From positions 1-34,919 of IMG/VR virus record IMGVR_UViG_3300049491_000611: a stretch of DNA of 34,919 nt. One strand, written 5' to 3'. Source of the stretch: a virus. Below are positions 6,897 through 15,501 of this stretch, in pieces; within the stretch, counting starts at the first letter, position 1, and each line of letters starts with the position of its first letter. The notes beneath the pieces are model-generated. The model was not told where the DNA came from. It saw only the letters and a program-made list of their open reading frames with translations, and ran no database searches. Position numbers and translations under genes: made by a program.

Positions 6897-8132
6897 TTAT
6901 ACTTTTGTTATCGCTGTTTTAATGGTAGCGATAGAATCGTAAACAAACGCCTGTTCATCAAGTTTTTTGACAAATGCGTGGAAACGGCTTTCCCCAAGAA
7001 TAACAAACTGGTTATGGATGAAGTCATCATTTACCCAGCCCACTTTTACGTGATACGGGCTGTAATTGGTGGTGTAATATTTGGAAATATCACCTACCAA
7101 AATGTTACCCACGGCCACAATTTCATCAGGGATAATCGTAACCCCTCCAATTGTAACTTGATTGAATAGACTGGCAGTAGGATAAAGCGGGTTGCCTTGA
7201 AAGTCTTTGGCTGAAACCAAATTGATAAAAAAGTCAACTGGGTGAACCATTACAAGGTTGGCCATATAAGGTGTTTCATCCTCATAATTGTGCGTAGTGG
7301 CAATGTCTGTAATAACAGCATTAATCACATCAATAAAGTTTGGATTTACAACTGACAAAGCTAAATCACCAGCACTAAATGCACGGGCGTAACTGATTAC
7401 ACCTTTTGGATTTGGTGCAATACCATCCCCATTGTAGATGCCTTTGGCTTTTTTAAGGTCGTGTTTTTTGTTCAATAAATCATAAGCGATTGATTCAACA
7501 CTGGCCACATCCTCCACAACTTCCTCAGTTAGTTTAATCCAGCCTGCAACCTTAACAGGGGTTGCCCATCTAGTTTCCCATTTGAAGTCAATTTGTGGTT
7601 TTATTGCACCCTCTGCAACAAAGGCGAAATCACCATCTTTCGGGGTCACCTCAGTGTATGGATATGCGGCCAAATTAGTGTTCAGATTGGTTGTTAAACC
7701 CAATAAGGTCACTGTACGCAAATTGACAGGGGAAAGCGGTGCGGATTGTGACCCAACCACATTTGGAATCATTGCAACGTTAATTCCATTTGCATTGGTT
7801 ACAGGACCAACCACTTTGAACTCAATCATACCACTACCAGCTTTGTGAATAGCTTTGATTTTTTCCTTGTTTTCAGTAAGGAAATCCACCAGCTGTTCAC
7901 GGGCTGTTTTAACAATGGTTTGCCCTCCTTTGGTTTTAAGTTCAGTGATTTCAAGCCCCAAGTCAGTGGCTTTTTCGTTGGCTTTTTTAAGGTCAGCCAA
8001 AACTGGCTCTAAAGCTTTCGCAATGGCCTGTTCTTGAATTTTAGCCTCGTGTTCACGTTGGGCTGTTTTGTAGGTATCGAGTTCAGCGGGTGTCATCGCC
8101 TCGATTTCCTCTGTTGTTTTATACTTAAACAT
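6897..8132 (-). CDS. Major capsid protein, HK97 fold
   Basis: 411 aa from the ATG at 8132 (MFKYKTTEEI); an ATG at 8156 would add eight residues. The first ~90 residues are a charged coiled coil, like the delta scaffold domain of HK97 gp5 that is cut off by the protease. A basic linker follows, then the typical capsid core with PYTEVTPKDGDFAFVAEGA, KVAGWIKLTEEVVEDVASVE and GDGIAPNPKGVIS (the GtG.. loop of the P-domain), and a C-terminal segment YSPYHVKVGWVNDDFIHNQF. Length and order match the HK97-like family. It follows the protease and portal genes as expected. Confidence 0.92.
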   Translation of the reverse strand: MFKYKTTEEIEAMTPAELDTYKTAQREHEAKIQEQAIAKALEPVLADLKKANEKATDLGLEITELKTKGGQTIVKTAREQLVDFLTENKEKIKAIHKAGSGMIEFKVVGPVTNANGINVAMIPNVVGSQSAPLSPVNLRTVTLLGLTTNLNTNLAAYPYTEVTPKDGDFAFVAEGAIKPQIDFKWETRWATPVKVAGWIKLTEEVVEDVASVESIAYDLLNKKHDLKKAKGIYNGDGIAPNPKGVISYARAFSAGDLALSVVNPNFIDVINAVITDIATTHNYEDETPYMANLVMVHPVDFFINLVSAKDFQGNPLYPTASLFNQVTIGGVTIIPDEIVAVGNILVGDISKYYTTNYSPYHVKVGWVNDDFIHNQFVILGESRFHAFVKKLDEQAFVYDSIATIKTAITKV

Positions 8133-8199
8133 AGCTGTTAGTATTAAATTAAACATTAGGTAAATCGAAGTGATTACTCGGCTTCGTGTCGGTGGTTTT

Positions 8200-8988
8200 T
8201 TAAACCATAATTCTTCTATTTTTGTTTTGACTGACTTTGGTTGTCGGGTCGGTTAATTCTTCTTTTGATGCTTGTATGTTAAGCGTTGGGGTTGCAAAAT
8301 TTGAGCCTTTTACAACCGCTGAACCCTCCACGGCTTTGGCCTCAGTAATAGCCCAAAAAAAGCCTTTGTCATCGGCTCTTTCCTTATTGGCAATTTCAGG
8401 ATAGTACTTATCCCAAACGGCTTTTTCTTCCTCCAAATCAGCCAAATCTGAGTTTATGGCCAAAAATAATTTGATGTACTGCATACCGACTGAATGCTCC
8501 TTAACGTAGCCTTTTGAGTACTGGCCAAACATAAACGGGTTTCTGTCTTTGCTTATTTGGGTGTTAAAAACCAGTGCTTCGGTACTGCCATCAAATTTGA
8601 AACCTAATTCTTTCCAAGTAAAGTCCTTTGTACTGGTTTTTACTTCATCGGAAATAACAAAATTAAAGGCCATTTTATGCTCCTGTAACAGTAGCTTAGT
8701 CGGGTTTTCCTTAACGTTTTTGTTCCAAATGCCTTTGATGTGGACATCATCGTGACTGTCCAGTACATTGGTGGTATTTATAATAAGCGTTGCATCCAAT
8801 AAGTCAGAATTGCTGGCCACCGCTTTTGCGCTGGCCGTGTGGTCATTTGGACAATGAAAAAAAGCATCGGCAAATTTCATTGTCATACGTTTTTGAGCAA
8901 TCAAAAAGGATTTATTTTTTTTAAGTTCTAAAAATAATTCCTCCTTGGTGGCAAACTCTTTTTCGGGGAACGATTTACATACTATCAT
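8200..8988 (-). CDS. Prohead serine protease (HK97 family)
   Basis: 262 aa. The HK97 and herpesvirus-assemblin type of protease uses Ser-His; here the likely catalytic residues are His104 in LLLQEHK and Ser166 in KEHSVGMQY, at the spacing usual for this family. An acidic stretch DLADLEEEKAVWDKYYPE follows and the C-terminus is Ser/Thr/Lys-rich, probably removed during maturation. It cuts scaffold and capsid N-termini during head assembly. The ATG overlaps the stop of the 42-aa gene upstream (ATGA). A 40-bp gap with weak hairpins separates it from the capsid gene. Confidence 0.87.
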   Translation of the reverse strand: MIVCKSFPEKEFATKEELFLELKKNKSFLIAQKRMTMKFADAFFHCPNDHTASAKAVASNSDLLDATLIINTTNVLDSHDDVHIKGIWNKNVKENPTKLLLQEHKMAFNFVISDEVKTSTKDFTWKELGFKFDGSTEALVFNTQISKDRNPFMFGQYSKGYVKEHSVGMQYIKLFLAINSDLADLEEEKAVWDKYYPEIANKERADDKGFFWAITEAKAVEGSAVVKGSNFATPTLNIQASKEELTDPTTKVSQNKNRRIMV

Positions 8989-9113
8989 TTTTGTATAATT
9001 TTATCGTTTTCTAAAGCTTTTTTTTTATCCGCAATGGATTTAACTATTTCAGGTTTAAGGCCTTTTTTGTCGCCTGTACTCGGTTTTGCTTCCTTTTCGT
9101 CTTTCTCTTTCAT
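8985..9113 (-). CDS. 42-aa charged protein between portal and protease
   Basis: A small frame from ATG 9113 to TGA 8985. It overlaps the portal stop by ATGA upstream and the protease start by ATGA downstream, so it fits the coupled tiling of this operon exactly. The product is hydrophilic and Lys/Glu/Asp-rich (begins MKEKDEKEAK, ends KALENDKIIQK), probably a single helix. It could be a scaffold helper or only a translational coupler. Function unknown. Confidence 0.7.
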   Translation of the reverse strand: MKEKDEKEAKPSTGDKKGLKPEIVKSIADKKKALENDKIIQK

Positions 9114-10300
9114 AATCCAAGTTTTTTGTATAGGTCATTATACTGTTTTTTGCCCTCTTGGGCTGTCATTGTTTGGTTGGTAATGGCAACGGTTATCAGG
9201 TCTTGAAAAGTTTTAAGAGTGGCAATTTTTTGATTAATGATTATTTGCATAATTGGCAAGTGCATAAAACTGGCCGTTAAACTTTCCCCTGCATCAATTA
9301 ACCCCCAGTGTGAAGCAAAGCTGTTCATTGTATTGTTTGCATCCACTTGGGTGGAGTTTTGGATGTAGTTTAACATTGCACGCTCTTGGTTTTCGTAGGT
9401 ACTGCCATCGTGAAAATAGTTCAGAATGTCTTTATTCATATCAAAAGCAAGGAGGCAAAAAAGGGCATCATTTGACAGCTGTTCATCCAAAAACAGCTTT
9501 TTAAAATCACTCACCAAGTGCGTGGCCTGTATTTTTTGGTTCGTTATAATGACCGATTTTTGGCCAATTTTTCGTAGCATATCTTTTCGGTCAGGCTCTT
9601 GAATTTGCACCTCATTTCCATCACTGGCTGAACTAATAATGTACTTTTGGGAAAACCTCAGGTTAATGTTTTTTGACTTTATGTTTTCCTCAATGTTTTG
9701 CAAAACGTGGTCAATACCTTGCACCCGTGACCGTGACTGCATAGGGCTGTTTTTGCTCATTCCATTAGCCAAATCATAAAACGGGATTATGCTTTTAAGG
9801 GGTAATTTGTAGTCCTGACCATCCAGCGTATAAACAATTTTTTGTTCCTCGTATTCCTTAATATCACCCTTTGTGGTAATGAATTTTTTTAGTTTATTGG
9901 TGTCCTTAAAATCAATTTCACTGGGTATAAGGTTGTAAAGTGCGGAGGGGTCTTTGCCTGAAAGTACTTCGTAGCAGTAGTCATTTCCTGTGGCTGAAAG
10001 AAACCACATTTGGCAAAATAAAAAGTCCTCTTGGGACTGGAAGTAATTTGGCTGTTTAAATAATTTGATGTAGGGGCTGTCAACTACTTCTTTGCCATTG
10101 CGGTCAAAATGCTGGATTTTCATTTGGCTGTAAATCTTTGCACGTAGTGCGCAAATAGTCATAAGCACAAAATTCTCATAGGATAAATTAAGGTACGAGG
10201 TTGACTTTTTCAGCCCATCTAATTCTGAGCCGTAGTACCAAACATTTCCCATTCTATCCCTTTCACCAAAAATCCCTCTCAATGTGTCTAGCCACCCCAT
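9110..10300 (-). CDS. Portal protein (HK97 family)
   Basis: 396 aa, the usual length for HK97-type portals. It begins MGWLDTLRGIFG and has the typical early segment with AlaLeuArgAlaLys (residues ~50) and DSPYIKLFKQPN, then QEDFLFCQMWFLSATGNDYCYE, the clip/wing region and a C-terminal helix. The portal forms the dodecameric ring at the capsid vertex through which terminase pumps DNA. Order TerS-TerL-portal-protease-capsid is standard. An 80-bp gap upstream with an AT-rich palindrome separates it from TerL. Confidence 0.87.
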   Translation of the reverse strand: MGWLDTLRGIFGERDRMGNVWYYGSELDGLKKSTSYLNLSYENFVLMTICALRAKIYSQMKIQHFDRNGKEVVDSPYIKLFKQPNYFQSQEDFLFCQMWFLSATGNDYCYEVLSGKDPSALYNLIPSEIDFKDTNKLKKFITTKGDIKEYEEQKIVYTLDGQDYKLPLKSIIPFYDLANGMSKNSPMQSRSRVQGIDHVLQNIEENIKSKNINLRFSQKYIISSASDGNEVQIQEPDRKDMLRKIGQKSVIITNQKIQATHLVSDFKKLFLDEQLSNDALFCLLAFDMNKDILNYFHDGSTYENQERAMLNYIQNSTQVDANNTMNSFASHWGLIDAGESLTASFMHLPIMQIIINQKIATLKTFQDLITVAITNQTMTAQEGKKQYNDLYKKLGL

Positions 10301-10380
10301 ACCTTAAGTATCTAAGTATAAAGGTATTAAAAAAACTAAACCAAAAAGTTAATTAAAATTAACAACGTTTGTGAGCCTGC
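10301..10380 (-). promoter_or_regulatory. Gap between TerL and portal with AT palindrome and weak promoter-like box
   Basis: The largest gap inside the head operon. It holds a perfect palindrome GTTAATT-AA-AATTAAC (10348-10363) and, on the minus strand closer to the portal start, TACCTTTA, one mismatch from the -7 consensus. It may be an internal late promoter; the evidence is weak. Confidence 0.25.
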
Positions 10381-11805
10381 TTAGAACGTGATTCTACGAG
10401 TGCGCACGTACCACATCACGAACATACGACAACAGTCCATTAAGTGGTCTTGATTGTTTTGCTCAGGCTCGTCCAACTGCATACCCTGATACACCCTCCA
10501 GCTGTAGTTTTCATACTCCAGTTCAAGATTTACGCTGGATTCCGTGTAAACGGCACGGGCTTTTTGCAAGGATTCAATGCCTCCATTTACTGAGCCAGCA
10601 CCTTTTTTGGCTGAAACACAATTATAACCAGCATTGCGCAATTTTGCGGTTTCCTGCTGGTTTAATTCATTGCCACTGTCGCAAATATTTTCCTTTGTTT
10701 TATCAATTTTTAGGTTGACAAACTGTTGCACCAGTGTTCCATCCATTAAATTCATAGGTTTATAAAGCAACTCTTTGAAGAAAAAAGTACGGTCACCATC
10801 AAATTTGCAGGCAACCACACCAGTACAAGCGGAAAGCCCGAAGTCAGTTGCATAGTATAACGGATAGGGCAAGGCATCAAAAATGTCATCCTTAATTTTG
10901 CCCCAATTTTTGAAAATGCGGTTTGGTTTTTCGGCCTTTTCCCCCTCCCCATAAACCAGCCAATGATATAAACTGCTGGACTTGGTGCGCTCGTTATTTA
11001 AACAGCGTTTCAATTCCATTAAGTCATTGCGGGTGAAGTTTTTTGGATTAATTAAGCGGTTGTAAGTATAGGCCTCAGGCAATGTCAAAAGGCCACTAAA
11101 AACAAGATAGCATCTTTCAACTGGCTGGTAGCTTAAAATTTGTTTTCGGCTTTCGTGAGGGCAAAATGGGTTATCACGAAAGGTTGATTTTAAAGTAATC
11201 GTATTTGCTTTGAGGCGTTCAATGTCCACCCAATGTGACTGCTTTGGATTCCAGTCAAAAATGATGTATTTGCTGGTTCGCTGGGAAAGTTGTTTGTACA
11301 CCTCGTGACTAAAATTGTAAGGCTCATTTATCCAGCAAATGTCTTGGGTCATACCCATTGCATCGTTTTCATCATCCAGCCCTGTGAAGCGTATAAATGA
11401 ACTGTTATGAATAAATGTCCAAGTGTGGTGTGTTTTGTTCCTCACGAAAAACCGCAAAAGGGATTCATCACGCAAAAATTCATCAAATTGCTGGATGTTT
11501 ATTAAACCATCAGCCAGCTGTTTTTTGCGCCCCATTGGGTCACTTAACCACTTAATCCAGTCAGTTTCCACAATTTCACGGCAACTTTTTTGGGTGTCAC
11601 GTAAAATCGTGGCCGTGAGCATTGGGTTTTTGTATAGGTCTAAAAACAAAACTTGGAAGTCACTCCAAGTCTTGCTACTTCGGGAACTCCCGTTTTGTTC
11701 AATTAGTTTGTATTTACCGCATTGAGTGGCTTGCCACGTGTCCTCAAATACCTTAGTGGCATTAAATTTGAATTCTATGTCTTCAATCGGTGTCGCTGTA
11801 GTCAT
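10381..11805 (-). CDS. Terminase large subunit
   Basis: 474 aa from the ATG at 11805 (MTTATPIED); in-frame starts up to 11838 would overlap the small subunit further. The ATPase half has a Walker A-like GSSRSSKT at about residues 39-46 and a Walker B-like stretch DICWINEP near 150. The nuclease half has the RNase H-like acidic motifs YATDFGLS and ICDSGNE. It cuts and pumps DNA into proheads together with portal and TerS. The codons at the start form an ATCGTCATC run that also encodes the Asp-rich end of TerS, a 20-bp or so gene overlap. Confidence 0.93.
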   Translation of the reverse strand: MTTATPIEDIEFKFNATKVFEDTWQATQCGKYKLIEQNGSSRSSKTWSDFQVLFLDLYKNPMLTATILRDTQKSCREIVETDWIKWLSDPMGRKKQLADGLINIQQFDEFLRDESLLRFFVRNKTHHTWTFIHNSSFIRFTGLDDENDAMGMTQDICWINEPYNFSHEVYKQLSQRTSKYIIFDWNPKQSHWVDIERLKANTITLKSTFRDNPFCPHESRKQILSYQPVERCYLVFSGLLTLPEAYTYNRLINPKNFTRNDLMELKRCLNNERTKSSSLYHWLVYGEGEKAEKPNRIFKNWGKIKDDIFDALPYPLYYATDFGLSACTGVVACKFDGDRTFFFKELLYKPMNLMDGTLVQQFVNLKIDKTKENICDSGNELNQQETAKLRNAGYNCVSAKKGAGSVNGGIESLQKARAVYTESSVNLELEYENYSWRVYQGMQLDEPEQNNQDHLMDCCRMFVMWYVRTRRITF

Positions 11806-12211
11806 CGTCATCATCGTCATAATCCAGTGTTTTAACAATATTTACTGTTATTGTAGTACTGGCATTCCCCTGCATTATTTTATCGCCCCCGCTGGTTAAA
11901 TCAGCCTTGATGCTACTACCATTTAGGCGGTGCGCTTCCTCGTCCGTGCAAATGATTTTCATCAGTGCAATTTGTAAACTTGCATTATCTGATTCTGACC
12001 ATTTTTTACGCATTGATATTTTGGTGGCAATTCGGTTGGATTCTAAAAGCTCTTTTAGGGTGTTCGTTTCGTTCGCCTTAGGTGTAAAGAACTCATAAAA
12101 TTTAGTCTTGCCACACGGCAAAACTGCAATAATATCTTCCATAAAAAACAGCCTGTGTTTGACTATTTTTTCCTTTGCCAGTTCAAATATTTCCTTTTTT
12201 TTGTAAGCCAT
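11783..12211 (-). CDS. Terminase small subunit
   Basis: 142 aa from the ATG at 12211 (MAYKKKEIF); an upstream in-frame ATG at 12304 would run into the preceding gene. Residues 8-55 contain a helix-turn-helix-like core (EDIIAVLPCGKTKFYEFF), the middle is helical and probably oligomerises, and the C-terminus is very acidic (seven Asp within ten residues). TerS proteins recognise pac or cos DNA. Its place directly before TerL supports this. The N-terminal ~60 residues are clearly related to the stand-alone 66-aa protein at 15301-15501. Confidence 0.85.
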   Translation of the reverse strand: MAYKKKEIFELAKEKIVKHRLFFMEDIIAVLPCGKTKFYEFFTPKANETNTLKELLESNRIATKISMRKKWSESDNASLQIALMKIICTDEEAHRLNGSSIKADLTSGGDKIMQGNASTTITVNIVKTLDYDDDDDDYSDTD

Positions 12212-12218
12212 TTTTTCA

Positions 12219-12716
12219 TCATTTAGGTTTCCAGCTTTTGGAAAATTCCTTGTCATTGAAAATTTGGGTTTTTGGTATGCCTGCATTGAATAACAGGCGC
12301 ACAACTTCCTCCTTTTCCATCCCCAGTCTATTCATTATTTCCTTGCCATCCACACCAGCATTTACCATTTCTTCCACAATTTTACTCATTTCTAGCACCC
12401 CGTGCGTTCCCCTTGCTCGGTTGTGTCTTATGGTGGCCATTTGTTGCTGACTGGCATCTTTCGGACTTATTACCACAACAGGCACTAAACCCCCAGTTAA
12501 GTCAAATATTTCCTTGTGACCTGAAACTGTCCACCTATGGAAGCCATCAACAATTGTCTTGTCAGGATTTATGACAATGGGCTGTGTCCAGCCATCCTCT
12601 AAAATACTAATTTTCAACAACTTAAGTTCAGGCGGTGCAACCCTGTTCGGGTTGTAGCCATTAGGGGAAAGTTCCTCACGATTAATCCATTGTATATTGT
12701 CTAAGGGCTGTTTCAT
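12219..12716 (-). CDS. ParB-fold protein, IbrB-like partner of PAPS-reductase-like gene
   Basis: 165 aa. An N-terminal ParB/sulfiredoxin-like domain shows NPDKTIVDGFHRWTVSG (residues ~50-66), in which GFHRW takes the place of the nucleotide-binding GERR box of true ParB, and then TIRHNRARGTHG. The C-terminal third is an HTH-like helix pair (IMNRLGMEKEEVVRLLFNAG). It overlaps the PAPS-reductase-like gene by ATGA. The same pair is known in E. coli as IbrA/IbrB, prophage-associated regulators of eib genes, and occurs in many phages. It is not a partition protein in this context. Whether it is a regulator or a nucleotide-dependent DNA-modifying enzyme is open. Confidence 0.75.
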   Translation of the reverse strand: MKQPLDNIQWINREELSPNGYNPNRVAPPELKLLKISILEDGWTQPIVINPDKTIVDGFHRWTVSGHKEIFDLTGGLVPVVVISPKDASQQQMATIRHNRARGTHGVLEMSKIVEEMVNAGVDGKEIMNRLGMEKEEVVRLLFNAGIPKTQIFNDKEFSKSWKPK

Positions 12717-13936
12717 TTTTGCTTGCTTTTAAAATGTTTTGCTTTGTAGTCATTTGTTCCAAACCGCATAACGGCCTCATTGAAAGAGTTTATTCCCAGT
12801 TTTTTTTGGGCGGTTATTGCGTTGCCCTCCAGCGTTGGTGCTGTCCTGCCTTTGAAATCCCCTTTGGTTATTAATTTACAAATAAAAATCCAGCTTGTGC
12901 CAGTTAAAGGGTGGTGTTCACTGTCAGGAATTTGGTCTGTGGTTTTATCATAATGCCTTTTTATGATTGAATTCACATTTTTTTTAACCGCAATAATGTC
13001 CACGGAATCATAACTTTCCAAGATCACTTCACACCATTCTTTATAGGTTAAATTCTCAGGCTTGTTTTGCTTTCCATACCCATAAATTTCAGTGTTAGCA
13101 TACCTCCAAGCCGTGGCCACACCATCCACACGGGCAAGCATTTTGTGCCACATATCAGGCCAACATTCAGCATACATCCACAAGCCCCTCAAAGGTTCTT
13201 CACCAAACGGGGGGCAAACCCTTTGGGAAAGAAACCCGTTGAACATTTTGGTCTTGTTCATAATGTCATAGGAACGGTTATAATCCCAGCCAAATTTGTG
13301 GACACAAAGCCAAACATCTTCACTGCTCATATCATAAATCGGGTGAGCGTGGGAAACGTGGCCATTACGTGCAATGTAATTGTCATTCTTTTTGGTGGAC
13401 ACGGCTTTCATACGCCTGAAACTTTCCTGAGTGCGCACGCCTGTAAGTATAACTGTCAAACCGCTGGAACGTTCAGGCAACAGGGAACTAAAAATTTGAA
13501 ACGACATACCTTTTTCAAATTTGGGGTGTTCCGTTATTAGGTTGTCAATTTTAGGCATTTCACGCACCCATAAATCAGCCTTTGTTTTATCCCAACAGTA
13601 CCAAAACGGTTCTTCATTTGAGCAGGCATTGCGGTGTTTGAATTGCAGGCAGTACCAATTGAATTTGATGCCCCATTCTTTGGCTTTTTCATAAGTCCTC
13701 AGGGCATATTCAATGGTCGGTGGGTGTACGGCTTCTTCATCAAAAAAGTTTATTTCAAAGGAACGGTTTAACTCCTTTGCAACCTTAAGGGTCATATTTA
13801 GCACACAAGTGCTGTCTTTTCCTGCTGAAAAATTGACAATAACATTATCAAAAGCCTCAAATAAATATTTTATTCGGGCGCACCCCTCGTCAAACACGTT
13901 GGTTTCGTTGTAGTCCTTTTGTCTTGTGGTACTCAT
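12713..13936 (-). CDS. PAPS-reductase-family protein (DUF3440/IbrA-like)
   Basis: 407 aa. The PP-loop SAGKDST is at residues 37-43, typical of adenosine-phosphosulfate reductases and related ATP pyrophosphatases. Later come RTQESFRRMKAV and HPIYDMSSEDVWLCV, then the long DUF3440-like C-terminal half with QRVCPPFGEEPLRGLWMY. It lacks the C-terminal ECGLH motif of classical reductases. DndC, which installs sulfur in phosphorothioate DNA, belongs to the same superfamily, but this protein is closer in form to IbrA. It is coupled to a cupin gene upstream (TAATG) and a ParB-fold gene downstream (ATGA). The substrate is unknown. Confidence 0.85.
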   Translation of the reverse strand: MSTTRQKDYNETNVFDEGCARIKYLFEAFDNVIVNFSAGKDSTCVLNMTLKVAKELNRSFEINFFDEEAVHPPTIEYALRTYEKAKEWGIKFNWYCLQFKHRNACSNEEPFWYCWDKTKADLWVREMPKIDNLITEHPKFEKGMSFQIFSSLLPERSSGLTVILTGVRTQESFRRMKAVSTKKNDNYIARNGHVSHAHPIYDMSSEDVWLCVHKFGWDYNRSYDIMNKTKMFNGFLSQRVCPPFGEEPLRGLWMYAECWPDMWHKMLARVDGVATAWRYANTEIYGYGKQNKPENLTYKEWCEVILESYDSVDIIAVKKNVNSIIKRHYDKTTDQIPDSEHHPLTGTSWIFICKLITKGDFKGRTAPTLEGNAITAQKKLGINSFNEAVMRFGTNDYKAKHFKSKQK

Positions 13937-14739
13937 TATTTCGTTCTGATTGATTCAATTTCGCTGGCCGATACTCCATTAACCATTGTGCGGTTTATCA
14001 TTGGATGACTGGTGTCAGTTGCCCCGAAATCGCTATCAGGGTGAAAGGCTACCACATTCATAACTTTATCCTCAAAGGTTTTGAATGAATGCGAACCATC
14101 TTCATACTGTTTGCCATCAATTCCGAGGCTGTACCCTAAACCATTCCACTCCTTTATAACAAAAATCATCCCCTCAGTTAGTTTTAAATTTCCAAAGGGT
14201 GTAATGCAAAGCCCCTCACCTGAAACCACGAGGCCAATTCTGTGGCTTGGGTGGGTGTGCATAGTTTGGTCAATATTGGTCGGGAAGTGTAAGTGATTAA
14301 AACAAGGGTCACCCAGTTTAACGGGTGGCAATAAAAGGCTGTCGGTGCATCCATCAATGTATTTCAACCGCCCTTTTTCCTCAATAGGACCACCAGTGGT
14401 AAAGTATGCTGAATAGTTGGTTTCAGGATAAACCCCTTTGGTGTGCAACACTTCCACAACTATCATTTTGCCCTCGTTTTCCTTAATTTCAAAATCACCT
14501 ATTGAAGTAAAATACATCCCCTTTGAAAGTATGGTAACGGGGCGGGCGGGGTGGAATAAAACCACCGTTCCAGCACTCACGAAACCAAAATAACTGCGGT
14601 CAGGTTTTGGCTTTAGGCCGTGGCCGTTTATTACATTGTAATAGGCAATAGGAAAGCTTTTATGTTCGCTTTCATCAAATAATAATCCTGCTTTAGTGTT
14701 GTCAAAACAGGCGAACGATTTTGTTTCATCAGTTATCAT
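13936..14739 (-). CDS. Cupin-domain protein (bicupin)
   Basis: 267 aa, apparently two cupin barrels. The C-terminal one has the metal-binding pattern: HTHPSHRIGLVVSGEG (residues ~160-175) supplies the H-x-H set and the following turn, and VVAFHPDSDFG near 232 supplies the later His. The N-terminal half has cupin-like strands (YFGFVSAGTVVLFHP) but no obvious metal His cluster. Cupins may be oxygenases, isomerases or sensors. Sitting in a four-gene coupled cassette between a ParB-fold and a PAPS-reductase-like gene, it may act on the same substrate. That is inference; function unknown. Confidence 0.75.
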   Translation of the reverse strand: MITDETKSFACFDNTKAGLLFDESEHKSFPIAYYNVINGHGLKPKPDRSYFGFVSAGTVVLFHPARPVTILSKGMYFTSIGDFEIKENEGKMIVVEVLHTKGVYPETNYSAYFTTGGPIEEKGRLKYIDGCTDSLLLPPVKLGDPCFNHLHFPTNIDQTMHTHPSHRIGLVVSGEGLCITPFGNLKLTEGMIFVIKEWNGLGYSLGIDGKQYEDGSHSFKTFEDKVMNVVAFHPDSDFGATDTSHPMINRTMVNGVSASEIESIRTK

Positions 14740-14741
14740 AG

Positions 14742-15326
14742 CTATTTTTTTTGATTATAAACCCGTATTATTTCCATCAGTGCATCTTCAATTTTCTCAA
14801 ATGCGAATTCAATTTTTATGCTATTCAAAAGGTCAATTAATTTTATTTTGTTTTGGTGTTCCATAATCAGTTCAAAGGTGCTGAAACCATCATCGGAGGC
14901 ACGGCCAGCACTTGCCGTGGTTTCCTCGTTATCTTCATCAATATTAAACATTTCACTGTCAGGATTCCACACTGGCAACCCCCATTCCTCCAGCAAGTCA
15001 GTATCCCATTCGTTGGCCAAAGCCTCCCAATCCCATTCACCACCAGCCACATTATCCTTAATCAAAAATTCCCGTTCCTGCTCAGGGGTTAAATCCTTTG
15101 CAATGATAACGGGAATTTCAGTGAGGCCAGCTTCAATGCAGGCTTTGTATCGCATATTACCACCCAAAATAATGAAGTCTTTATTCACCACAATGGGGCG
15201 TATTTCAAGCATTTGCGGGAAATCAGTTATGGATTGTACCAGTTTTTTAAATTTGTCATCCTTAATAATGCGGGGGTTATTTGGATTGACTTTTATTTTA
15301 CTAACTTTCAATATCTGTACGTTCAT
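14742..15326 (-). CDS. ParB-fold protein, second copy in cassette
   Basis: 194 aa. The N-terminal ParB/Srx domain reads PNNPRIIKDDKFKKLVQSI, then IILGGNMRYKACIEAGLTEI, then LTPEQEREFLIKDNVAGGEW and the acidic WDWEALANEWD. Proteins with exactly this layout are frequent beside phage methylases and terminases. The rest is acidic (DEDNEETTAS) and ends in a helix pair. The GNMR motif replaces the GERR box of CTP-dependent ParB. It overlaps the 66-aa gene upstream by 26 bp and is 2 bp from the cupin gene. Role unknown; a nucleotide-dependent phosphotransfer or nicking activity is possible for the fold. Confidence 0.82.
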   Translation of the reverse strand: MNVQILKVSKIKVNPNNPRIIKDDKFKKLVQSITDFPQMLEIRPIVVNKDFIILGGNMRYKACIEAGLTEIPVIIAKDLTPEQEREFLIKDNVAGGEWDWEALANEWDTDLLEEWGLPVWNPDSEMFNIDEDNEETTASAGRASDDGFSTFELIMEHQNKIKLIDLLNSIKIEFAFEKIEDALMEIIRVYNQKK

Positions 15327-15501
15327 ATTGCTTGGTTAAATTGATTAAAACTGTGTATCGTTCTGAACCAACTGGGAAGCATTTAAAAAATGCACGCACA
15401 TCAATTGGCAAGTGGCCAAAAAGGTTTGTTATTCTGTCAATTTTCAACTCAATAATTTTGTCTTTGGCAATTTCAAAAATTTGTTCTTTGTTTAGTTCCA
15501 T
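15301..15501 (-). CDS. Stand-alone TerS N-terminal-like DNA-binding domain
   Basis: 66 aa. It aligns without large gaps to the N-terminal ~60 residues of the TerS at 11783-12211: EQIFEIAKDKIIELKIDRIT against KEIFELAKEKIVKHRLFFME, then LFGHLPIDVRAFFKCF against IIAVLPCGKTKFYEFF. It therefore looks like a duplicated DNA-binding domain that has lost the oligomerisation part. It is the first gene after the terminator at 15539-15562 and so may open the packaging operon. It might regulate packaging by competing for TerS sites or bind its own promoter. Function is inferred. Confidence 0.8.
   Translation of the reverse strand: MELNKEQIFEIAKDKIIELKIDRITNLFGHLPIDVRAFFKCFPVGSERYTVLINLTKQYERTDIES

Noticed and set aside
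8150-8170. TTAGGTAAAT also present upstream of the capsid gene and at 22448, like the repeat at the recombinase and GIY-YIG gene ends
   Set aside because: Only 10-13 bp; at 22448 it encodes DIYLT in frame, so it is explained by codon choice. Not enough to propose attachment sites.
12000-13020. AATGTCCAC at 11220 and 12997, resembling half of the lox-like repeat
   Set aside because: These lie in coding sequence, match only 9 bp and have no inverted partner.
13067-13540. Plus-strand frame of 157 codons inside the PAPS-reductase-like gene
   Set aside because: Antisense to a well-supported gene with a clear PP-loop; His/Pro/Thr-rich product without motif.
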